Notes under the pieces: model-generated
Seen by the model: the letters and a program-made list of their open reading frames with translations, nothing else
Databases searched by the model: none
Told to the model about the DNA's origin: nothing
Program-made: the position numbers and the translations under genes
NCBI GenBank assembly: GCA_030544235.1
Contig: CM060462.1
Location: 4,718,501-4,782,500, forward strand
From: Lepturacanthus savala
Taxonomy: Eukaryota; Chordata; Actinopteri; Scombriformes; Trichiuridae
Length of the DNA stretch: 64,000 nt
Direction of reading: 5' to 3'
Shown: positions 1 to 11,878 of the stretch, piece after piece
Numbering within the stretch: position 1 is the stretch's first letter
How the letters are laid out: each line of letters starts with the position of its first letter

Positions 1-239
1 AAGAATGAGAGATGCTCCATGTTGCGCTAACATTTTAGAACTAACCTGTGATCAGGATGCCCTCTCTCTAGGAGAGAGAGGGAACACAGAGTCTGCGGAG
101 GGGCGAGGAGGTGTGGGCGTGTTTATTTGTGCTAAAGGCTGCAATAACAACCAGAAAATGTGTTTCGTTAAGCTTCCACCGCTCGCTCTCTCCATTCACT
201 CTGTTGCTCTCTCGCCCTGTTTGTACTCCCTCACAGCAG

Positions 240-640
240 GGCTGTACCACTCTGATCAGGTTTACTGGATCGTCCACCAGAGCGTGACACCAGGACTATC
301 CCTATTCAAATGAATGGGGGACTCCTCTGTTTTCCTCCCCATCACCTCATCCTGTGTGGATCCAGCATGATGCTGAGAGACTTGTTACCACAATCCTTGA
401 TTCGTGGAACAAGAAATGGTCCACAAGCTCATCAAATCTCCCTCAAGCAATCCTCCAGGGTGCGACCTATCACAGAACGCCTGAGTCATCAAAAGATGTT
501 GCCAAGTCCCTTCTCTACCTGCAACCATATATATAATCTATTATGACTGGAGAATCGGCCACTGATCTGTGTGAATGTGGAAACCACAGACTGTTGAACA
601 CATCATCGATCTGTGCCTAATCCTCAAATCCCTCTGATAC
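240..640 (+). mobile_element. LINE relic, ORF C-terminal Cys/His motif
   Basis: Translation around 570-614 gives C-E-C-G followed, after a one-base frameshift, by KPQTVEHIIDLC. This Cys-x-Cys-Gly ... Gln-Thr-x-x-His-Ile-x-x-x-Cys arrangement is typical of the extreme C-terminus of non-LTR retrotransposon reverse-transcriptase proteins. The reading frame is broken, so this is a dead fragment. The upstream limit is uncertain and the clade was not assigned. Confidence 0.42.
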
Positions 641-1529
641 ATAACCAGGACAAATTTTTATCACAACCACAACATAATGGTATTATGTTATATTAAATGA
701 ATATGTAACTTTTAGCTTAAGTTTAAGTTCATAAAAAATATCCAAAATTGATGAAAACACCTCGGATAATAAAGTTTACAACTCATTACAATATTTAATA
801 CATGTTTAGCCATATGTAGACATTTTTATCAGAAAAAAAACTGCATATTGTAGCCTTAAGTGAAATGAACGTTGCAGCACCAGTGTTTCCAGATATGTGG
901 AGCAAAAAACTAAACATTGCTTCTCCATTAATTTTTATATTATCACACATCAGGGTACATTGGAGTAAGTAAAGTAAGTTAAATGAAGCTCCGACCTGCA
1001 GTAGGACAGGACAAAAATATAAACAATATTTATGTATTGTGAAAGATTTTGCAGATGGAAATATTCAGCGAATAGTATCACCAGATCTCAATTGTTATTA
1101 GCTGGCATCTCTTATTACTCTCCTAAATCAGTGAATGCAGGGAATGAAATTGTAGAAACCTGTTGGTTTTACAGATATGAAGATGTGTTTGTAATGTTTT
1201 AGGTGTAAAATCACTGATGGAGTGAGAGTCAGAATCAAGGTGTGGTCTGGAGGTTCCTGTTTCACAGCATTACTTCTTAGTGTCGTCATGAAGGGAGGAA
1301 CATATTTATAGTGAACTGTGTCACCCCAGGCGATGGAAAAAAGCCTTGTTGTTTTCTCATGTTGGAATTCAAATTAAATTTGTACCTTTGAGCCATTTCA
1401 AGACAGCAACTGAGGATCTTCTCTCAGCTTAGGTGGAATAATAAACATGATCAACAATTTATTTATTTTTAGATTTCTGTGAAGTGAGGTATAATGTTGT
1501 GGTCTCACACAAGTGCGTGCAGTGTCATT

Positions 1530-1537
1530 GTGTGTGT

Positions 1538-1568
<31 letters not shown>

Positions 1569-1572
1569 GGGG
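1530..1572. repeat. (TG)n followed by a 21-base G run
   Basis: About 11 TG units run straight into an uninterrupted run of G at 1552-1572. Translations of this region are meaningless poly-His/Thr or Pro strings. Confidence 0.95.
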
Positions 1573-1673
1573 TCATATGACAGTCATGTGACAGAATGCT
1601 GAGTTTGAGGTTGTGAACACCAACTATTTGGCCAACATGCAATGAGTACGAGAATAATGGACTTGTGTCGTGC

Positions 1674-1674
<1 letters not shown>

Positions 1675-1762
<88 letters not shown>
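1675..1762. repeat. (TG)n microsatellite, about 88 bp
   Basis: Uninterrupted TG dinucleotide array. It sits inside a segment that recurs near 3.8-4.1 kb, where the array occupies a different position. Confidence 0.97.
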
Positions 1763-1764
<2 letters not shown>

Positions 1765-2369
1765 AACATGGTCCCTGTCGCATGCTAACTTTTTGTGGTG
1801 TGCATGCACCATCTTTGTCAGTGCCTGCCTCTGCGTGTGTGCTCAGTTCGACTGAAACACCTCACATGAAATATCGAGGAGCGGGGGGGAAATTTTGAAT
1901 TTCCTGTTTGCATTTCTTTTGACGTGTTGTGTTTCAGGGCTTTAACGTGACTATATGGAAAAAAAAAGGTCAATAATAAACGATTAATTCTCCACACTTA
2001 AAATACCACATTGTCAATAACGACATTAAAGATAGAGTCTGTGAATCTGATCATATTTGAACTCATCACCAGCATGAAGGCAGCATCAGTGCAAATAATT
2101 CTTGATTGGTGGTTGTTTCAAATTCAAAGTTTTCTTCCTTGAACATTTTTAGAATTTTACCCGGCTGTACAACTTTTCATGCTTTAAACATCCTTTGTGC
2201 AGTTCTTATTTTTATTTAATCCATAAAGTTCAAAGTCTGTGACCGTAAACCACTTATTTACCTTATTGCAGTTTTTTTTTGCAGTATGCATATATTTTAT
2301 AAGCTGTCTCCTCTAGATACTACCCCATACGTGCATGTAATGTGCTGATTCATTGTGTTTTTCCCAATA

Positions 2370-2640
2370 TTCGAAAACTAGACAGAAAATAGTGAAACGG
2401 AACTTTCACAATTTCCATAAGCCATTGTTGTCATTAAATGTCTTGTTTTGTCCAAGAAAATATCCAAAAACCAAAGATATCAAGTTTTAAAATGACAGAA
2501 ATTAGACAGAAAGAAAGAGCCACTCATCATATTGGAGAGTTTAACAACTTTTATTTTTTTAAGCTTAAAATGTCTATAATGATTAATCGATTATGAAAAT
2601 AGTTGCCAAATCTTATTCTGTTATGTTGACAAATCAATTC
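2370..2640 (+). repeat. Degenerate hAT-like MITE, family B
   Basis: The segment contains an ATGTCTTGTTTTGTCC core and ends in ATTAATCGATTATGAAAAT-AGTTG. This is the layout of an abundant teleost repeat that usually ends in TTGCAGCTCTA. Related copies in this window lie at about 8355-8960, 33570-33790, 37540-37960 and 57345-57445. The superfamily is a recollection and was not proven here. Confidence 0.5.
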
Positions 2641-3799
2641 GTTTGAAGAACATATGAAGAGGAATAAACAAGACCTGTCTGCAAAAAACAGAGGAAGTAA
2701 AGATTACGAAGTCTTAAGTAATGATGGAAATAAGTGATTCCTGCTAAAACAGCGTGGAGGGAGAGTGTGGAGCTGAGCCTGCGCTGCTCTTTCTCCAACT
2801 TTCTCATTGTGTAAAGAAACCGGAGTTCATTGCCGGCCAGTCGGCAGTTTTAGAGACCAGTATTTCTCCTGACAGATGAAACGGCCCATTAAGGTGGCTC
2901 GGCCACTGGCCAGTTCCAACCTGTCTCTCCTCATCAAACAGCCTCCGAGCTGCCTGTTTCCTTTCATCACGGCTCCACTGCAGCCCACTGATCTGCGGCC
3001 GCACAGCAGCGCTAACAGGTGTGTGTTTACAGCAGTGGCGAGGCTCACACTGCGCGTGTGTGTATGAGAAAGAGCATGCAAGAGTTGGTTTGCGTGTTTC
3101 AGTGAAGCCGTGTGGGTATACGGGTGTTTTAATAACACGTAAGCCTCTGACAGATGCAGTCTCTTCCTCTCTCTCTCCTTTATAGCCACGAAAAAAATCA
3201 TTCCAGGTTCAGTTCGGTGCTCTGTGTTTATTACTTAGAATTACTTCACGCTTCCTGTTAATTTCTTTGCATTAACAGTGTTAGGGGATTGACTAATGGA
3301 GCTCATGGTTGAACCATCAAAAATTGAGCAGCTGCATCAAAATATGACTATTTATTTGATAAGAAAATAATCCTACAATCATGTATACATAGAGTATCAT
3401 CAATGACTATTAAGGTGCATTTCAGGAAGAAATGTCACTACTTTAAAGTCTTTAAAAAGCAAGTGTAAGTAAGGCTGGAAGGTTTTTCACTTGGCTGAAC
3501 CACCAAATCATGATAAATATACAGGCAAAAATTTAACTAAGCAACAAAAACAATTGAGGGAAAAAATAAAATTTCGAAAATAAGAAATTTCCTCATTAAT
3601 TTAAATAATTAGAACCAGTACTTTTAGATTAGGAATAAGCGGGTATAGAAAATGACTGACTGACTTTTAGATAGCAAGATATAAATTTATATATTAAAAA
3701 ACATTACATTCTTTTTCAGGGATGGTTGATAAGATTATTATTTGATTAATAAAATATTTGCACACTAATGAGTGGTAAGTGGTGGTGTTGTATTTGTTG

Positions 3800-4135
<336 letters not shown>

Positions 4136-5129
4136 TTGTGTGTGAACATTTTAATTTTGAAGGTAGAGTCAACAATTCTGGAGAGAGATGATAATATTTG
4201 AACTAAAAGTTGCATTTATATTATCTTAATCTCAAACAACCATAAAAGATCACACTAATAAAACACAAATAAATGAATTAAATTGTCTTTATCAGAAACG
4301 CAAAACAAAGGATGTGTTCCAGGATGCTACGTGCCCCTTCTTAACAATACAATATGACAATAAAATAAGGAAATATCCTCTTCTGTACACAGAATAACAA
4401 ATAAAAGCAAAAAAATAAATGAATAATCCAATGGATCTTTTACTTCTCCTCCCCCTCCTCCTCCACTCTCATCCTCCCTCCTCCCTGTTGTGTTTTCACT
4501 GGAGCTGTGGAGAATTTCATTTGGTTTGGAGGCTCAGCTTCTCTCTCTCTCTCTTTCTCTCTCTCTCTTTCCCATCCCCCTTTCCCTCATCTCTCCATCT
4601 GTCATTCTCACCAGTGAATTATTACCCTCCACACCATCCTCCAGTCTGAAAGGAATCTACCAAACACACTGTGAGAAACGAGACGCCAGTTAAGATCACT
4701 CAGGTGAAGCTCAAATTTAGAACTAGGATTATGTCCCTGTCAAACTGACTGATTGTGACATATTTGCATTTTTGATCAGTTGACACACTCAACAGGAAAA
4801 TGATTAAATCTCTTCTTCGTCCTGTTTTGTGACAAACAAACATGTGCATCATAAGCAACATTCGTGGAAACCTCGACCTGTCAGTCCTCTTTTCTCTCTG
4901 ATCACATATATTGTGTTTTCAGGGAATCATTTCTCTTTTTTTTTGTTTCTTTTGTGCAACACCTGCACCAGTATATAAGTAGTGACATGAAAGCAACTCA
5001 GAAATGCTTCCTGTGATCAGATAGTACATCGTTGTTCCTTCAAGCCAGCCCAGTTTTTTCAGGCTTTACTCCAGTCTGGAGCATTTTCAAAGCCAGTTTT
5101 GTTGTTTTTGGAAGAAAAAATACATCTAC

Positions 5130-6045
5130 AGTTGGTGCGAAGAGTATTCAGACCCGCTTAAATGTTTTATTCTTTGTTCAATTGCAGCCGTTTTGGTAAA
5201 ATCATTCAAGTTCATTTTTCCACAGCATCCCATACTGACAGGAAAACACAAAATTGGTACATTTTTTGCAGATTTATTGAAAAAGAAAGACTAAAATATA
5301 TCACACGGCCATATGTATTCAGACCCTTTGCTGTGACGCTCATATATTTATATGCCTTGATGAGAGATGTAAAGAAAAGCTCCAGAGATGCAGTTGGGAA
5401 ATGGAAGAACCTTCACTGCAGCCTTCCACCAGTCGGGGCTTTAAGGCAGAGCGGCCGTATAGAGTTTACTAAAAAAAAACACCTGAAGGATTCCAAGATG
5501 GTGAGAAATAAGATTCTCTGGTCTGATGAGACCAAGGTAGAACTTTTTTAGCCTTAATTCTAAGCATGTGTGGAGAAAACCAGGCACTGCCCATCACCAG
5601 TCCAATACAGTCCCAACAGTGAAGCATGGTTGCAATCAAAGGGAAGACGAACGTGGCCAAGTACAAGGATATCCTGAACAAAAAGTGCTCAGGACCTCAG
5701 ACTGGGCTGAAGGTTCACCTTCTAACAAGCAATGACCCTATCACACAGCTAAAATAACAAAGTAGTGGCTTCAGAACAACTCCGTGACTGTTCTTGAAGC
5801 TCAGCCAGAGCCCTGACTTGAACACAATTGAGCATCTCTGGCTGGAGAGACCTGAAAATGTCTGTCCACCAACATTCACCTCTGCAAAGAGGAATGACCC
5901 CAAATCCAGGTGTGAAAAAGTTGTTGCATCATTTTCAAAAAGACTCATGGCTGAATTAGCTCCACAGGGTTCTTCTACTAAATACTAAGCAAAGAGTCTA
6001 AATAGGGCCATGTGATATTTCAGTTTTTCTTTTTTAATAATAATT
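5130..6045 (+). mobile_element. Tc1-like transposon relic with broken transposase
   Basis: Left and right parts are inverted copies. About 60 bp around 5268-5332 (TTTATTGAAAAAGAAAGACT, then GGCCATATGTATTCAGACCC) is the diverged reverse complement of 5989-6042. Between them are transposase fragments. ILWSDETKVELF at about 5513-5551 matches the first catalytic-Asp region of Tc1 transposases. SQSPDLNTIEHLW at about 5802-5840 carries the final catalytic Glu. The frames are interrupted by stops and deletions, so the element cannot encode an active enzyme. A further degraded outer terminus begins near 5130. Confidence 0.85.
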
Positions 6046-8354
6046 AATTAGCGGCTGAAACGAGCAAGTCTTTTGACAAAAGTTGACGTGTGTGTGGTTA
6101 TAAATGTACAATAAATCTTCAATAATTAGTTATAGGGTTAAACTTGGATGTCATAAAAGGTCACAGCATATCATCAGTTGGAGTTTCTTAATGTCTGTAG
6201 CTGCAGTAAATGTCCAGTAATCTCCTTCTGCCCTTGTTTGATCAGGATTTTTTTTTTCTGAAATGAATTTTTGTGCAGCGGTTGACTTGCCAGAAGGAAT
6301 TTCATCATTCTGAGGTTTTGTATCACATGTTGGCCAGAATGTTGTTTCAGGGGCCTCTCCTCAATCCTCTTCTTTTCTTTGGCACCAAAACTGTCACATT
6401 TAAATATACGGGAGACCAATTGTGACTGGCTGGCAAATTTGAAGCAAAAAAAATCCCTGCTTCAGCTTTAAAAAAAACAACATTGGTCTGCTGCTGTGCT
6501 GCTGTGTGTTTGTGTGTGTAAGACCTCCCCTGCTACCACTAGCCATTCTCTTCATGTTGCATCCTCGCTCCCTCTTTCATGCTTCTTCCTTTGTTGCTGC
6601 TTCCCGTTGCACCTACATGTCACGTTGTTTTAGTAAAACAATACAATAGAGCACATTCCCACAGAAACCTGCTTTGTCTGAACTGGAGCTTTTTTACTGC
6701 AGTCACAGCTGTGATGGTGTGCTGCTCATTGTGTTTCATAATCAGGGAGAAACTATGGTTTATGTAATTAATTTGAACGATTTTCACTGTAAAGTCTCCA
6801 GATCAACAAGCACCATCTTCCACTTTAGCACCACCGCTCCACTGTGTCACTACTTTTCAGCATTTCATCATTCGTCAATAGCTTTGATCAGTGTCAGGTC
6901 TCAACCGCCTTGAATCTGGTAAGATGATTCATTTGCTATTGAAAGAACAGTAAAAAGATTTTATTTTTAGGCCAAATCTACCCAAAACAATAAGGACCTA
7001 ATGATGTTTAAAGCAAACTCCTTTTTAGTTCTTCAGGGTGGTGCAACCGTTTGGGTTCATGTTAAGAAAACACTGGCACTGACCACAATCGGCTCGTATG
7101 AAACCGCAGCTACCATCTGGACACGGGGACTGATAACTATGTGAATTTGATCTGTGTACTGAAGCTGCTAAAACTGTATGTGCATAAAAAAGGTTTGGAG
7201 CCAGAAAGCAAACAAAGTTCAATTAAGTTATGTCCATCTGAATTGAAATTCTTGGCTAAATTCTAACCTAATCTCATCCTTCCTGTTCCCTCAGCTGCAC
7301 TTATTTTCCTTTTACTGAGAAGGACCAAAATTGTTTTTTTCTCCAATCAATCTTTGAGTGATGTTCAGACAGAAACAGCTCTGCAGAGCGGGTAAGAGGG
7401 CAGACTGTACAGGTCTAGCCATGGACCTGTAATATTTATAAATAGGAATTTTAAATCTTACATGATCTGTCGTCGCTAGAAAGAGGACAGAACAGCGCCT
7501 TCTCTTTCTTTTTCAAGCCATACTGCAGGACACAGTGCAGTAGATTCTCCACATCCGGTGGCAGACACTTCATTCAGGGTGAAAAATCTACACGTCAAAT
7601 AATTCACTCCATGAACAAAGCTGAGCGCTGAATTCAGTGGGGGTGGACACTGAAGATTTAAGAGTTTAGGGCAACCTGTCCTGGGGAGTCCAATGATTGA
7701 CAGATGAAGAGGAGATGGTGAGAGCTGTGCTCATCTATCTCTCCTCCTCCTCCTCCTGCTCCAGTGTTGTTGTCTCTCCTCTGTTTGTTTTCTCTCTCTC
7801 TTTTTTTTTTTTGGGAAGCCAAAGGAATGTTACACATCCGCTGTGTGTTTGTGTGTGTGTCAGGCAGGTTTATATGTGCCAGTGTTAGTGCATTTGTGTG
7901 TGTGCATGTTTGCTTTGCAGAGATAGTGGGTGGGGGGCATCACAAACGTGTTGGTGTTAAAGTGCATGTGTGTTGGTGGTTTCTGAACAGAATAATGTTG
8001 CAAACATCTCTAAATGTTTTAAGAACCACAGACCGGCAGCTGCTGAGTGCTGCACCTGTGATCGAGCCTCCTCGTCCTGCATGAGTTTGATTGATGTGTT
8101 GTTAAAACACTCACATATGAGCGTCTGCCTCATCCTCCACGTATGAGCCTGTACTGTGTATCTGCAGTAACAAAGAACAAGGGCAGGGCAATGCCACAAG
8201 GAAGGAAAGGGCCATATATATGAACGTGTGTGTACATATCTGTGCACATGTGACAAACACTGTACATAGGATTCAGTGGGTGCTATTAACAAAGGCTAAA
8301 CCAGGCAGCCTTTATCACTTTACCACTCACACAGTCTGGAGCTCAGCTGGGCTT

Positions 8355-8960
8355 AGGATTTATAAAGTAGGGCTTCAACTAGCGGAAATGATTAGTTCAT
8401 TCGTTAGTTGAACATTTATAATTTGATAAATTCTAATTTGACGATTGTCATATTTTCATTAGCTTTAATCAGGACTAGTGGCGTATGATTTGTAAAAACA
8501 TAGAGAAACGGCCCCAGACAACATCCCTGTGGGACCCCACTTTTCCTTAACTGTTCATTGTTTTCCAGATTAATAGTTTGGTCTAAAATTAAAATACTCT
8601 TCTGTAAAGCCAGAGGTAGTGTTAATTTAGTTGATTAAGATACTAAGACTATTTGCCAACATCATTTTATTCCATGAATAAACTGTAACTATCACTCAAA
8701 TAAAACAAGAAGGTTAAAATGTGAATGTTCAACACAAGCCACAACTCTTTTCAGTTTATTGTCACATTAAACAGCGAATAAATAAGGAATCCTCCAGCTG
8801 TGCAAAAATCTATTTCAGCTATTAATCGGTTATGAAAATGTGGACTATTCCACTATGTTATAATGACTTAGACACATTATATATAGATGCTCTCTTCATC
8901 TTTGTCCAACATTTCATCAGTAAATGTTTTCGACAGCCTTAAATGCTGAAATGTTACACT
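8355..8960 (+). repeat. Degenerate interspersed repeats (MITE family B-like and LINE-like)
   Basis: GGGCTTCAACTAGCGG followed by AATGATTAGTTCATTCGTTAG at 8361-8410, and TTAATCGGTTATGAAAATGTGG near 8823, resemble the termini of the family described at 2370-2640. Between them, 8505-8640 (GGCCCCAGACAACATCCCTG, then TGGGACCCCAC) resembles another old fish repeat. Boundaries are blurred. Confidence 0.4.
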
Positions 8961-10039
8961 GCTATTTGAAGCACATCGTGGTTTAAGGCATTTGCAAACT
9001 ACATAGTTGTGCAAAAATGGAAAGTTCTATGGTAAACAGTGACGCATTCAAGGTTTCAGTTCCTTTTAAATCTATTAATGTATTACTTTTAATGACCCGG
9101 CTCTGTGGTTGGACTAAAGGAAGACATTTTATTCATAGCAAAACTGAAAGTGAAAAAAGAGTTTTGATCCCTGGTCATTAAAAGAGAAGGACTGTCTGTA
9201 TGTGTGTGTGTGTTATTCATAATGACAACAGATTCTATCATGCATGTGTTTGTGTTTACAGTGCTTGTAATGCTGCTAAGGTCGGCTTTCCTCACGTTCT
9301 TTCTCACCGTTTTAATTTAATATAACAATGTCCTGGTGTTTAATGGTGTTTCCATCCACCTTAAAGATTATGGAGCTTGTGCGCGGATCTTTCTGTTCTG
9401 TTTCTGTTTGAGTTATCTCCCCTATGTAAAATTGAGCATATCTTTGCTAGGTTCAACCTGATGTTGACAGTTAGTCTGGATATACATTTAGACAGGTGAT
9501 CTGGTTAATGATGAGCAGTTGTTTCTGCAAACCTGAAGCTGGAGCCGAGTTGGTGCAGGCAGCACTTATTCTGCAACTTGTGCTGCAGCTGCTCCGTCCT
9601 GCTGGAAGGTTCCACTCACCTTTACATTGAGTTAGTTAAATCCCTTTGTTGGATATGTTTTTTTTCTTACTTCAACACAGACAAAAGCTTACTGCATCCA
9701 GTGCATTGACTACTGCTTTCCAGCCACTGACATCTGGAGTATTTATCAGTGATCCGATGCCGTTCGGCAAATGACACATGGCATAATACATTTAAATGCT
9801 TTTCCAGCAGAACAAAAAATCCAGGGTAGAGATTTATTTGTTCTGTGAGGCAACCTGCCAGCTGTGTTGAGGGAAGGTGTCTAAATTTATGGAGGGATTT
9901 AACCTTTGGCATTATCTAGAGGCAAGACATTTGCATCAAGCCATCTACAGACTGACAGAAAAATCATGCAAATCATCCAGTTATGCCTTTGAAATTCTTT
10001 CCATGTGTTTTGTTATCTGGTCAGGTTTGTAAAGTCTGA

Positions 10040-10660
10040 ATGGCAGCAGCAGAGCAGCCCAAATATCCTGTACAACAGTAAATTCATCCAGCTCGTCTTG
10101 GGGGAATCTCCAAGCATTCCTAGGTCAGCGATGAGTAATGTAATCACACTCGTGTATTCTAGCTCCGCCCTTTAATCGACCCCTCCTGGAACATCTCCAA
10201 ACAGACCCAGTTACAAAGCACACACCTTCGATGCACCTCGACTGGCTACTCTCAGTGTGCGGAAGTGAAGCTTAATACCAGAAATCCTCCTCATTCACTG
10301 CTAATAAACAGGGAGACAATGAAGACAAGCTAAGAATTGTGCTAGGTGCTCACATGTACTAAGAGCAGTCAACATTCTTGCAGCTGCATTTGGACCCTCA
10401 GTTAACAATAACTAGGGAAGAACTAAATAAAGAGAATTGCAATAGTCCAGTCATGGCGTAATGAAGGCGTGAATTACTTTTTTCCATAGAAGGACTGAAT
10501 CGGCTTGAGTTTGGAAATGGTTCTTAACTGCTAGTGGCTATTTTTGTTTTATTTTTTTTTATCAAGGCAGAGCTCAGACTGTAATATAACAACCAGGGTC
10601 TTGCATGTAACTACACATTTAGGCTTGAGATGATCTAGCTGACTAGTGGCTGCTGAACTT
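10040..10660. mobile_element. Old interspersed repeat relics
   Basis: 10085-10290 (TCTTGGGGGAATCTCC, CCTAGGTCAGC, TCCTGGAACATCTCC, CGATGCACCTCGACTGGCT) matches the layout of a common teleost LINE segment. 10330-10660 (GCAATAGTCCAGTCATGGCG, GTGAATTACTTTTTTCCAT) resembles another frequent fish repeat. Both are too decayed for a family name. The judgement rests on remembered consensus patterns. Confidence 0.4.
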
Positions 10661-11382
10661 GGACTTTTTAGTACTGCTAAGCCAAACAAAATTGATTTTG
10701 GTTGATCTGTGAGCTAACAGTGATCAATAAACTCAGAACTTCTTTCCCAACAAGAACCACTAACAACACTCACTAGGATGTCGTGAAATTGCAGAATAAT
10801 TATTCTATTTTATTTCAAAATATGCCTTTTTGTGGAAGAAATGCATAATATTTATGTGAAGCAATCATTTCTAGTTGTTTTTACATTTATTGTCCTTAAA
10901 AAGAGAAGGTAGTGCACGCCTAGGCAAGGACAGGTGCATAGGAGAGTCATAAAAAGACTTTTTTCCCACTTTATATTGACTCTACATATTATATCGTCTT
11001 TTTTGTAGTCTAAAATTCTATTGTCTCTGTGTTGTGTGTTTGAGAATGCCTTTCATTTATAGTGGGGGTTGGCCCATTCAAAGAATTTTGTCCAAGGCTG
11101 TCAGTGGCCCTGCTACTAGTTAATACCACATAACCATAACGTTCAAGGTTATAATTTTAGCTGCTGCTGACTTTACTGCATGTATCTACCTATGATTCCT
11201 GTCACTTTTGTGAGAAATAAAGATAATGATTTGCTTCAATAATTCATGGCCACTCAGATATTTATAATATTAAAATGATTTACAAAAACGCTCTGCATTA
11301 TATCAGATTTAAAACATATGTTACGGTTGCACCTGAAGAGTGGATTTCTCACCCTGTGTTTCCTTCTCTCCATCTGTCACAG

Positions 11383-11878
11383 CAAATGGTGATGAGCCTG
11401 CGGGTGTCGGAGCTGCAGGTGCTGCTCGGCTACGCCGGGCGCAACAAGCACGGACGCAAGCATGAGCTGCTGACCAAGGCGCTGCATCTGCTGAAGGCCG
11501 GCTGCAGCCCCGCCGTGCACATGAAGGTCAAAGAGCTCTACCGACGACGCTTCCCCGCAAAGATGGTGTCTCACTCAGAGCTGGCGCTGCCCGGGCCGCA
11601 CCACCCGGCCACGGCCGGCGTGGTCGGAGGAGGCGGCGCCGCGCTGCCTGCTGGCCTGACACAGCTGGCATATGAGGGTCACGCTGGTCACGGTGGAGCC
11701 CCGTCGCCCGCCGCCTTACTACCCCTCTCGCTGCTCGGTCCTGGGAAGCATGAGTTGACCGGGTTGACGCATCACCTGTCCACCTCGACCACGCTGCACC
11801 CAGTGCACCCAGATGTTAAGCTCCAGAGGCTGCCCTTCTACGACATGCTGGACGAGCTCATCAAGCCGACGAGTCTAG
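11383..11878 (+). CDS. pias1: pias1 exon 2 (SAP domain)
   Basis: The acceptor is CTGTCACAG|CAAATGGTG and the donor CTAG|GTGAGA. The 496 bases encode QMVMSLRVSELQVLLGYAGR and onward, the SAP helix-turn-helix that binds AT-rich DNA. Then come RRRFPAKM, a low-complexity stretch with a GVVGGGG run and several His residues, and LLPLSLLGPGKHEL. The last residues are LIKPTSL plus one base of the next codon. Open frame continues upstream to 11275, but that part is intronic and unlike PIAS. Internal ATGs at 11386 and 11392 are not the native start. Confidence 0.95.

Noticed and set aside
1505..1855. Open frames of His-Thr and Cys-Val repeats
   Set aside because: Translations of a TG microsatellite. 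The same applies to 3694-4135, 17682-17873, 27238-27463 and 43728-43910.
6174..6419. 81-codon minus-strand frame rich in Lys and Gln
   Set aside because: No start context, splice partners or similarity I recognise. Its length is within chance for AT-rich DNA.
11275..11382. In-frame upstream extension of pias1 exon 2 to an ATG at 11275
   Set aside because: A good acceptor (CTGTCACAG) stands at 11382, and the extra residues do not resemble any PIAS N-terminus.
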